A stretch of DNA of 64,000 nucleotides from Paraphysomonas bandaiensis (lineage: Eukaryota > Chrysophyceae). The notes below the pieces were generated by a model. It worked only from the letters and a program-made list of their open reading frames with translations, was not told where the DNA came from and made no database searches. Shown one piece after another: positions 1-10,500 of the stretch (its first letter is position 1; each line of letters opens with the position of its first letter). The position numbers and the translations under genes were made by a program. The stretch covers positions 151,501 through 215,500 of the forward strand of contig CBFFRP010000144.1 of NCBI GenBank assembly GCA_965644295.1, read 5' to 3'.

Positions 1-5
1 CGGTC

Positions 6-2681
6 ATGGACAAATACAAGGGGAAGAATAGAGCTCGGTTGATGCGAGTAAGTATCTATCGTATTTGTGCTGTTCACACTTTTGAATAACGCAGTGCAGA
101 AAAGCAGCTCAGTAAGCATTGAAAGGAAGGTAGAAATTGGAACTATCCCTGTGCCATTGCCCATGCAGCGGCGCATACATGAAATGCCTCCTGTTACAGA
201 GAAGGAAGATCCAGTGCTATTTGGGGCCATCCCACCCATGGATTTTGATATCATCGTGGAGGACAGGTAATACGAAGCGTGCACATTGGAAAGATATGTA
301 ATGGTTGGGTGTTAATTGTGTATAGTTCTCACATGGTGGAGGAAGAAGCGGAAGCGGCGGATGATCTGTCTCTTTCTGATTTTTCTCTCTCTTCATCACA
401 GATATTTCTTGCGCCGGAGATAAAGGATATGCTCCAGGTACTTATACCAGTATACTTCGACATCATTACTCAATGATTTGCTGATGCTTCTGTAGGTGTG
501 CAAGCCCTACTTGAATCACACATGCACGCTTACCACATGTCCCCATGCGCACCCCCATATAAGGGACAAAGCAAAGGTCACGTATGCGAGGTGAATATTT
601 CTCACTATTCATATATGTGATTGTGCGTGCTTGTGATGTTGTTAGTTGAGTATTTTCCATTCATATACATGTATATTGATGTACCAGTAACCTGACGTAT
701 ATTCATATATATATGGTTTTCATGCAACACACTGGGATTCAGGATTCCTGGACTTACGAGACGAGTACCATTTGTAAGTGTGTGCGAAGAATGGATTGTT
801 GGAAGCTGCCCACGGGGTGAAACGTGTGAGAAGTATCACGTGTACGTTCGCCCATCTACCAAGGACATAATCCAGAGGATGTATCCTATACAGGTATCTT
901 CCCGTACATTATTTAATGCTGTAAAATATATTTTATATATGTTGTATGTGTATGATGTTCTCTGTGTGCGCTTCACAAATGTGTACAGGAGGGAACTAGG
1001 GCACAGATATTCAAGAGTGGAGCGGTGCTGGAGGGAAATGTCAAGGGAAACCAATTCCGTGGATACGGTGTGATGCACTGGAAGTCTAAGGCCACATATA
1101 TGGGTGACTGGAAGGGGGGCATGCGGCATGGATTTGGAATTTATCGATCGCGGGATGGACGTGAGTACGTCGGGCTTTGGCGAGAGGGGCGTAAGGACGG
1201 ATGGGGAGTATTGACACATCCCAATGGGGAGGAGTACGTTGGCCAGTTTAAAGAAGGCAAAATGTCGGGAATAGGTACACTCACAAGTCGATCTGGTGAC
1301 GTGTATGAAGGCATGTTTGAGAAAGGAAAATACGAAGGGTTTGGAACATTCCGCAAGAAGAATGGAGATGTATATATGGGTTACTGCCGCAGCGGCATGG
1401 CGGATGGTCTTGGGGTCCTTTCTCTTTTCACTGGTGAGAAGTACAAAGGATATTTTTCGAGGAATGCTCGACATGGCAAGGGTGTTTGTGCATATCCCAA
1501 TGGGTCTCGGTATGCTGGACTATGGTATCGGGGTATGCACGAAGGCTACGGGATATACTTGGCACCGCCAGATGAAAATGGGACACGAGAGAGGTATGCT
1601 GGGGAATGGGCAGCTGGAAAGAAGCATGGGCAGGGCCGGTACTTCTTTGCCAATGGTGACTTTTACGATGGCGACTTCAGGGTAAATAAAGCCAAGGGTA
1701 TGGGAATATACGTTCATACTGTGGAGGGTAATATATACAAGGGGGAGTGGGACAATGACATGCGGAACGGCAGAGGAACGTACAATTTTTCTAACGGCAG
1801 TCGCTACACGGGTGGGTGGTTGAACAACGACATTCACGGGAAAGGAAAATTTGACTTCGCATGTGGATCATTTTACAGGGGTGAGTTCAAGAAGAATATC
1901 AAGCATGGCCGCGGTGTTTTTGTGTGGCCGAATGGGAACACGTACAAAGGGACTTTTGTCGAAGGAATCATGGAGGGGCAGGGGGAGATGAAGTATTGTA
2001 CCGGACATGTGTACACCGGCAGCTGGCGTGATAACAAAAAGAATGGGTTTGGAGTGTTTAGGTACTTTGAGGGACACGTATATGAGGGGCATTGGGTGGA
2101 TGATGTGCGAGAGGGTAAGGGTAAGATGACGTTTTATCCAGGCACCTACCTACAAGAAAGGTATGAAGGAGACTGGGTGGCGGGACAGATGCATGGAGAG
2201 GGAACATATATTTATAGGGAGGCTGATGGAACGGTGTACGAGGGAAGCTGGGTAAAAAACCGTCGTCATGGGAAAGGAAAGATAACATTTAAAGACAAGA
2301 GCTTTTACCGCGGCGACTTCGTGGATGAACAGATGCACGGAAGAGGGGTTCATGTCAGTGCGGATGGAACGCAGTACGAGGGAGAGTGGTACGAAAACAA
2401 GCGTCATGGAGATGGTATACTAATGGCTACGGACGGGAGCATTTACCAGGGCACCTTTTGGCACAATCGGCGACACGGCAAAGGAACAACGGAGTATGTT
2501 AGTGGGAACATGTATACTGGGACATGGGATGAGGGCCACATCACAGGGAAAGGAGTCGTGACACTGCAGTGTGGAGAGGGATCTTTCGGTGGGCCTACTC
2601 AGGTACTAAGTCTATCGTCAAGTTGTACGTTTAATAGACGTTGATATCTTTCAGGTTCGGGTGAAAGTATTTGGCTTCTAG
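6..2681 (+). CDS. CCCH zinc-finger and MORN-repeat protein, 7 exons, about 735 aa
   Basis: Exons fit as 6-47, 100-266, 326-437, 496-590, 743-893, 989-2602 and 2655-2681, all GT-AG and in phase. Residues about 109-126 form a CCCH finger (C-x7-C-x4-C-x3-H) and 153-171 a second (C-x7-C-x5-C-x3-H, core CEEWIVGSCPRGETCEKYH). The large sixth exon encodes about 21 MORN repeats in a row, recognised by YxGxW/F followed by HGxG or similar, for example YEGDW, YKGEW, YTGGW. MORN arrays bind membranes or act as scaffolds; CCCH fingers usually bind RNA, so a membrane- or cytoskeleton-linked RNA-binding protein is possible but inferred. The C terminus is short after the last repeat. The ATG at 6 is the first usable start, but it lies only 5 bases inside the window, so further upstream exons cannot be excluded. 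No enzyme domain is visible. Confidence 0.82.
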
Positions 2682-3186
2682 ATAAATAGTTTATGTGTAA
2701 ATGCAACTGTATATAACGACGGATACGATTTCATATCTACCTCATACCGAGTGTATGAAGATAGTAGACCATATGTGCTTGTTTAGAAATGCAGGTTCAA
2801 TTTTGATCAGAGGTATACTTGCGACGAATTGTAGAAAGATTGCTTTATAATATGTACATCACTGAAGTTGAACGCTACCTGTTACGAATCACTATTTACC
2901 TATCTAATAATATAGGTGAAAACAATGTACGCATACGCACAATGAAATAACAGTGTCAACATGAGAAGGCACGAGATACAATGAAGTATGATTCGTTTTA
3001 GTGCTCCAACCATTGTGCTGCATTATTTGGGTTTCACAATGAATTCACTCTTTGACTAATAATAAACTGGTGCTCACAATCACAAAAAAATAAGTTTCTG
3101 TTGTGTTTATCTATTTTAAAATCTCCATTTTTTATTACACTTGCAACAAGGGCCACCATGATTTATTCCTTTAGTAGTGAATATGT
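2682..3186. other. Intergenic, AT-rich
   Basis: About 500 bases after the MORN gene. I see no open frame of note, no RNA gene and no repeat, only AT-rich sequence with several AATAAA-like strings that could serve as 3'-end signals. Confidence 0.5.
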
Positions 3187-4284
3187 CAGGGCCTGGTAAC
3201 CGTTAATGGTAACGGCATTAATGGTAATGCCATTATAATTGCCGGAAACTGGACTATCATTAATAGTATCCCATTAGTAGAATGTACTGGTACTTGATAT
3301 ATGCTATATATAGCACTAAGTGAAATCTAAATAATATGCTTAACAATAAACAATGTTCATGCAACTCTACAGCTACTTTGTGGAAACTTTATTCATTATC
3401 AGCGACAAACTTAATGCTACAAGAATTAGAAAATAGTTTCCTGGGCAATAAGGTAACAACGTACTCATACTCAAAATGTGCATATTTCACCTAGAAAACA
3501 TTCATAAAAATATTCTTTTTCCCCAAGAAAGTTGAAAGGAGCTGCAGTACACAACTAAACAAAATAATTTTACTCTGCAATATAAAGCAACGATGATTGT
3601 CAAAAGAGTTGATGAGAGTGTAATTTACAGAGTCTTCTCAGTATCACCGAGTCACCTTCCTTCGTTCCGGCTTTATGTTTGTTTTTGACTCAGAGCGAGC
3701 AAACTGGTATTCCTTGTTGATGAAAGATCTAAAGACGTTTAAGAATGCGGCTTGCTCTCATCCGATAGAAATCACGACAAATATGCAGGAACTGATTTTG
3801 CACAGGGTGTTCGGGACAGCGCCGAGGTCACCAAGAGTGCTCGACTTGGTACCTATGAGTCCAACTACTGCTGCTTGCTTTATGTCGAAGCAAATCTAAT
3901 GTTGTTGAGAGGCTCTTTAGTCGTGCAAACTATTCGATTAGGGTTAGGGTTAGGGTTAGGGTTAGGGTTAATCTCACCTGAACGTAGAAACATGAATCCA
4001 TATCGCCTAGAATTATTGCTATTCCTACAGCCAATTACATGTTGTGGGATGCTTATTCCCACCTTGAAGCCCTCTGCAAGATCCTGATGTGCCAGTGGAG
4101 AGCGAGAAGTAGTTACAATTCGTAGTCTGTTATTACACTAAAAATTAGTAATTAAGGGAGAATAACTACACTATCTATATAGGAGTGGTACTATCTAATT
4201 TTAGGTATTAATGGCCCACTAATTGCCAATATAATTTGCCGGGAACTAGACTACCATAATTTAATGGTTACCAGTCAGGCTCTG
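3187..4284. mobile_element. Decayed hAT-type DNA transposon with transposase C-terminus remnant
   Basis: The ends are inverted: left CAGGGCCTGGTAACC at 3187, and the right end read on the minus strand from 4284 gives CAGAGCCTGACTGGTAACC. The CAG-type tip is typical of hAT elements. The flanking 8-mers, GAATATGT and GAATGTCT, are only partly alike, so a target-site duplication is at best eroded. On the plus strand, in shifted frames, 3898-3945 reads NVVERLFSRANYSI, and 3977-4040 reads PERRNMNPYRLELLLFL followed by ANYMLWDA. These match the hAT C-terminal dimerisation block (ERLFSRA ... RRxxMxPxxLExxLFL ... LW). Stops and frameshifts break it, so it is a dead copy. A TTAGGG tract sits between the two conserved parts. 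Confidence 0.65.
3936..3970 (+). repeat. Interstitial telomeric repeat, about 5 units of TTAGGG, inside the hAT remnant
   Basis: Five to six perfect units begin straight after CTATTCGA and end at AATCTC. They split the transposase remnant between its NYSI and PERRNMN parts. The TTAGGG strand is on plus, the same orientation as the terminal array at the right end. Confidence 0.9.
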
Positions 4285-4360
4285 GAATGTCTTATTGTTA
4301 GCAACACAGGCGTTTAAGCGCCAGAACTAATTTAGAATTTCAATTTAACTAACTAGTGCT

Positions 4361-4815
4361 TACCCCTCAACAAAATCGGAGTCGCACCTTTTAGGGGTGT
4401 TCTGGGGGATAAGTACCGGAGAGATTTCTCCGAGAAACTAACATGAGCCGCCCACATTGCCAGCAGGTAATGTCTGCCCACTCAGAGTCTAATGCTTGTG
4501 TGTGATACAAGAAGGGACACTAATGAAAGTCACTTGTGTAGATGTCTTTGGATCCTGATGAATAAACATGCATTCGGGAATGAGCCCACCTCAAGGGCAT
4601 CCGGGACTGGGCCAACCTGAAGAGTAATCGAGAAATTGGGCTGTCTGCTGAAGTCAACCAGTATCGGGCTGTTCACCTTAAAGACTCAAAAATCCTGATG
4701 TCAGCAGATGCCAGGTACATCAGCATTCTGCCTGCTCACTGCGTTTGCTTGAGTGATAGAGCGGAAGTGGTTGCATCATTGTGCTTGCAGGTGACGCACA
4801 AGCAGCTTTCGTAGT
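4361..4815 (+). mobile_element. Dispersed repeat family A, copy 1 (near full)
   Basis: Begins CCTCAACAAAATCGGAGTCG and runs to a GTGACGCACAAGCAGC tail. It is the longest uninterrupted copy of a family also seen near 13.5, 13.8, 44.2, 45.2, 50.5, 50.6-51.3, 52.0 and 52.8 kb in both orientations. There is no coding capacity. It is probably a non-autonomous element; I could not identify clear terminal inverted repeats or a target duplication. Confidence 0.65.
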
Positions 4816-5952
4816 AGGATATAGTAGGCTCCAAATGTTTATCAAATTCACACTATGCACTTTTGATGCATGTGCCTTTGGTCTTAGATTATAGACAATG
4901 GTTTCAAATTATGTGATTCCGTTGAGACGATTACTGGCCGCAGACACCAATTCTCCACAGGTAAAAATCGAAGCTAGCAAATTGCTTGTTTAACCTAACC
5001 CTAACCTAAACCTCGCAATTTAGCCACCGGTCTAACAGTTCCATACACGTCATATTGAATCACATCATGTTCCCTGCAGCGCTATCAACGATTTTGAGTG
5101 CTTCCGCCACATGTTGAACAGTCCTTTCGAGTCATTTATTAAGTTCCTCCTCGTATTCGTTTCTAGAGTCCTAAATGGTTTTCTAACCCTAATCCTAAAG
5201 TATGATCATACTTTGGGTTTCTTCGTCCAGTTGATCACCCCAAACTGATAGAACTTCGGATATTGCTTCCAATCCAAACTACCACCCGCGACCATGTAGT
5301 GTTTGATATGGAACTCACTCAATAATCAGTTAGAAAAATATATCTCAATAACATTTCTCATCAATCATTGTCATTCACAATATTACCAGATTCGTTTATA
5401 GAGCCAATATAATTCAGTTTAGCTAAGCTACTTCATAGAACATCATCAACTTCATATACTCATATACTGTCTTTAAAAGACGGATTGTTCAGCCAAGTAA
5501 AGGCCGTAATTCGAAAACTTAGAAATGCAGCTTTCAATGGCTTGAAAATAGGCATGGTGAACTGATATATTATATTGATGTATAGGATCGTAGCTATCTA
5601 AGATCTGGCATCATTGATTTGTAGAAGTGACGAGATAAATTTAGTGAATGATAATGAATGACGAGGGATGTTGATCACAGCTTCCTTAATTGTCTGTTGC
5701 GTGTACGTTAAGATCATTTTAATCAAGGTAAACAATTAAACCATCCTACAAATGCCGATTTCGGATAATTACGTCCTTACCTCAGTGTCAGATACACATA
5801 TCAACTATATCTGTAAAAACAGTGTAATTTATGTACATCAGTTCTCATTATTTCTGCAACGCTGAATTCGTTTCTTTGCTACAATCATGCCTGTTCCATT
5901 CACAACCAAAGGTTGCATACATTTTAGCAAAACGACAGGGCTAAAACCATAA
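4816..5952. other. Intergenic, with two short degenerate telomere-like tracts
   Basis: Holds CCTAACCCTAACCTAAACC at about 4993-5013 and CTAACCCTAATCCTAAA at about 5183-5199, both in CCCTAA orientation, opposite to the tract at 3936. No gene was recognised. The string CAGTTGATCACCCCAAACT near 5229 has a near match at about 13043, suggesting another small dispersed repeat. Confidence 0.5.
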
Positions 5953-6669
5953 TCATACTACAGTATTCATACGATATGTCCTCATTTCACAATTTTGAAA
6001 CCTGACAAATTGCTGAGAATCCCCCGGCTCCAAAACTCTCGCAAACAACACTCTAAGAAACGCTGAATGGGATACAACAATAATTTCTGACTCTGAGCGG
6101 TTCTCAATCCATCGAACGAATTCCCGTGCCCTCTTCTCCAAGTCATCCGCAGGCTCCCGTTCGTCGTATAAGTGATATAGGGGGTCCCTATCTTGAGTGA
6201 TCTCACCGAAATCAACAATATCGCAATACGACGAAAGGTGGGATATTGGTAGGCGTCTATCGCATGGATGTAGACCAGTCTGCTCCCTCACACACTCCAG
6301 AGCTATCAAAAATATGTGTCACAATGGTGCATATATAGGAATCCATGCTACAAACCTACCTATCCAAGGAACCTTGCCCACCATGTGAGGGAAGCATAGT
6401 CTAGCGGTTTGTAAGGTTCTGCGCATAGGCGACACCACGAGAAGGCTCGCATTATTCATACTCGTGCTTTTAGAAATTTCGTCGCAAAAGTCACGGCACT
6501 GACTCCTCCCCAACTCAGATATCTCCGCATCCTCTAGATCCTCCCGTAAATACTGAGATCTGTCAATCTCACCCGCCTCATTGTGGTAACCATGCGCGTG
6601 CCGGAGGAAGTGTATCAGCTTTGTCTTCATCCGATTTGAAGAGCTGGTCACAGACTCTGGGGAAAGCAT
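5953..6669 (-). CDS. Histidine phosphatase superfamily protein (phosphoglycerate-mutase-like), 2 exons, 219 aa
   Basis: Exons 6360-6669 and 5953-6302 are joined across a 57-nt intron. The N terminus carries the catalytic signature IHFLRHAHGYHN (LRHA-x-G form of RHG, with the phospho-accepting His), then a SPMRRTLQTA block (second Arg). After the splice VPWIALECVREQTGLHPCDRR follows, a motif typical of the plant and fungal branch of phosphoglycerate-mutase-like proteins, and then IIVVSHSAFLRVLF with the second catalytic His. All four core residues are present, so an active phosphatase is likely; the substrate is unknown and true glycolytic mutase activity is unlikely. The start at 6669 lies about 37 bases from a long (TATG)n tract, which therefore makes up its upstream region. 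Confidence 0.88.
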
Positions 6670-6706
6670 GATGATGCGCAGTTGAGCGAGCGATATGAAT
6701 GTACAG

Positions 6707-7421
6707 TATGTATGTATGTATGTATGTATGTATGTATGTATGTATGTATGTATGTATGTATGTATGTATGTATGTATGTATGTATGTATGTATGTATGTA
6801 TGTATGTATGTATGTATGTATGTATGTATGTATGTATGTATGTATGTATGTATGTATGTATGTATGTATGTATGTATGTATGTATGTATGATGTACAGTA
6901 TGTATGTATGTATGTATGTATGTATGTATGTATGTATGTATGTATGTATGTATGTATGTATGTATGTATGTATGTATGTATGTATGTATGTATGTATGTA
7001 TGTATGTATGTATGTATGTATGTATGTATGTATGTATGTATGTATGTATGTATGTATGTATGTATGTATGTATGTATGTATGTATGTATGTACGTATGTA
7101 TGTATGTATGTATGTATGTATGTATGTATGTATGTATGTATGTATGTATGTATGTATGTACAGTATGTATGTATGTATGTATGTATGTATGTATGTATGT
7201 ATGTATGTATGTATGTATGTATGTATGTATGTATGTATGTATGTATGTATGTATGTATGTATGTATGTATGTATGTATGTATGTATGTATGTATGTATGT
7301 ATGTATGTATGTATGTATGTATGTATGTATGTATGTATGTATGTATGTATGTATGTATGTATGTACAGTATGTATGTATGTATGTATGTATGTATGTATG
7401 TATGTACAGTATGTATGTATG
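6707..7421 (+). repeat. Tetranucleotide microsatellite (TATG)n, about 715 bp
   Basis: Some 175 units of TATG, interrupted by TGTACAGTATG-type imperfections at about 6891, 7160, 7364 and 7404 and by one base change near 7093. All three plus-strand frames read as endless Tyr-Val-Cys-Met; this is not coding. It fills most of the gap between two divergent genes. Confidence 0.97.
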
Positions 7422-7562
7422 GATATCAGTGCGTTTGATTGGTTATGTTGATCGATATGTTGTTCTGTATTCCTCTTGTGTGATCTATATGCATCATCTT
7501 AGGCTGCTAGGCTGTTAGGCTGTTAGCACTACTCACTAATTTATTTGCTTAAGTTATACGAG

Positions 7563-10500
7563 ATGAATCTACCGGATTTACTTAGCGACCTCCTAGGTGT
7601 GGATAACGTACGTCGCAGAGACGCTGAACGCAAGTATGAGACTTTAAAATCCTCCAGCATGCCTCAGGTTAGATAGCATATATTACCTTCGGGCTTTTCT
7701 CCCTGTTACCAACTTTTATATGCTGTGGTAGCTGGCCAGAGAAATAGTTTCTACCATTCGTAATGATTCTGATGAGGGCAGACGAGGACTAGCCGCTGTT
7801 CTGCTCAGAGGAATCATAGTTCATGACGCTAGTACTCCACCGGTAGATGCGACCAATAGATATCTGTATTACTCACTTATGGGTTTTATATAAGGAGAGT
7901 GTCTCTTGGGATTTGAGGAATGATATTCTTCACTGCATGCTCCACGAGCCCGTGGGACATGTACAGCGCAAAATAGCGCATGCTGGTAGTTTCTATATTG
8001 GGATGTGTTTCCACAGTAATTTTCATATTAGTCGCTGCGTTAGCGAATATGGCTGAGTGGCCCGAACTCTTGCACAGTTTACCACAGATGTCTCTTTCTC
8101 CGGATCCTCGCATGCACTACCTTTGTTACTTTCTTATCGACAAGCTTGCAGGTTGCTGTTAAATAACCGTAATCGAATAGTGTCTCCTTATCTTGACTGC
8201 ATTGTAGAATATATAGGCCCCATTTTATTGGATAATGTTGGGGTTGTATGGGAAATTCTATCGCGGGGATTAGGGATGGATACCCCATTGTCGCTAAGAG
8301 TAGGTGCTGTGAACGCTGTTCTCTCTCTTCTCCATGAAGTTCCAGCCGACGTATTGAGTTCATCGGTACGGATTTTCCCTTCTCATACAACTGTTTCATA
8401 ACCGCATTGAATTCTATGTACAGCCTCATTCTTCCCTATTGTGCGGACTGGAAGCTGCGCACAGTATTATGCAGGCTGCGATGGAAGGTGGGTGGTGACA
8501 TAATTCGTACATTCTGTACTCAGGCTCTGTAAAAGGGGGCGATGAAGACAACCTTGTGGCTCTGTCTGGTAATATAATGCTTTGGTCTCATTGTATTACA
8601 TTGGGTGAAATCTTTACCTATGCTCACAGAGTCAGTCCTGCGACTAGTCTCAAACAAGCCAGAACTCACAGCTAGTTGCTGGGGTGGAATATTTGAGGTG
8701 CATACAGTCTTTTCTATTGTACTCAGTGGGGATGAAATGCACGACAGGTGTCCACTCGAGTTTGCTTGAACGCAGATATCGCGGATACAGTCAAGTGTAT
8801 TGCTTTGGGGGTACTTGCAATAACTATCTAATATCACTGGACTTACTTGCACTTCAGATATGTGTACAGCTCCTAACCAGCCCTTCCTCGTTGTGCTTCT
8901 GCAGGTTTTTTGCATACGTATATTAACTCATGATTGTGATTCCACTATTAGTAATGCAGAGTCGAGAGCTAGGTTTATTTCTCTCTGCGTGAAGTTGATG
9001 TCTGACATCGAAATCACAGACGGTAGGTGAACAGATTTTCCTTCTGCGAAGTGATTGACCTTATCCTCTAGATGGGTCCAGTCCGGGGTCTAATTATTCA
9101 TATACCCGCCCTCCTCCGTCAGACGACTTTTTCGGTGATGAAGATGGTGACGAGTCGGATTTGATAGAACACTCTACGCAGTCTCTGGAAAAAATGATTC
9201 GAGTTTTCCCAATAGAAGAATCGATCTCAGTTGTTTGTGGCTTACTTCCTCCCCTGTTACAGGTGTTGTTGACATACGGTTTCACATGGTGTTTTAATTT
9301 AAAATATAGGGTGACATCGGGTCTATCCGAACTGGTTTGGTTGTAACTAGCGTATTATTCGATACTCTTTCCGCAGAGATGCAGGCATATCTTACGCAGG
9401 TATTGACACTATTCCTTTCGTGTTACTCACGTCTTACTCTTTTCCGCTCAGATTGTTCCCGTGGTCCTTAACTACACGGAGCACCCATCACCCCGGTTCG
9501 TTCCTAATGTGACGCACGTATAGCTTTTCTTACCTTTCTCTAGAATTCGATTTTGTTCCTTTCGATGCTGCAAGTCTATTATATTATCACGCGAATCTGA
9601 ACATGAAGACGACGAAGGAGGCAATGATTCTTCTGCAAGGAATTTCGTGTCTGGGTATTACACTAGATTCCTTCCCTTAGCGCTTCAATCTTTACAGGTG
9701 GGCACTCTTTTTTGTTGATATTTCACAATCTGATTTGAGCTGAAAGGACAATTTTCAATTTCCAAGAGTTGCATATGCTGCATTGAATTCACTGCGGGCA
9801 TTTTGTGACCCACAGGTGTGTATCTTAAGCCCAATTTAGATTGCTTAATTCTTTATGTTAGGATTGTCCTGGATACGTACTCCAGAGTTTTGCAGGTAAT
9901 GAATGTAAATTGTTATCCTCTCGGACTTTACTGCTGTGCAGGAATCATATTAGAGGCAGCATGGAGTGTACTTAATACTCCCCAGTATCCGCTGTTTGTG
10001 ATGGTGAGTGCATTTTTGCTGTTCCGTTGGAATGATACCTTGTTAGGAGGAAGCAGTCAGCCTGGCTGGAAATGTATCGCTTCTCTCACCGGATGGGGTG
10101 TTTGATCCTTTTTACATTCCCTTTATGACGTATCTGAAAGACACTTTTTCTTCGGAGAAACTCGACACCTGTGATGATGCGATTGAGATATCACGATACA
10201 AGGTTGGTACAAGTCGTCACTTATTATTCAACCGATACAATGTATACGCAAAAGGGAAAATGCTTAGAATGTGCCGCATTGATGGGGACGGCTGTTGGTA
10301 TCCATACGTTTCACGACGATGCCATCAGATTGATGAATGAAATGACTGCAGCAACTGAATCGGTTTGCTTACGTTGTCATATCACTTGCTTCAGGCTAAC
10401 GTCAAGTAGGGGCTTGACTATACGGAACCTTTGTCGTCCTACATTGTGCAGACGTGCGCTCGTGTAGCAGGTATGATTGGTCGTGCAATGTCTGAACGAC

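Noticed and set aside
836-1474. 212-codon minus-strand frame opposite the MORN gene
   Set aside because: Overlaps the strong MORN coding exon and a splice junction; composition follows the opposite strand's codon pattern.
6682-7518. Long plus-strand frames of repeated Tyr-Val-Cys-Met
   Set aside because: They are the translation of the (TATG)n microsatellite; every frame gives the same peptide and no gene context exists.
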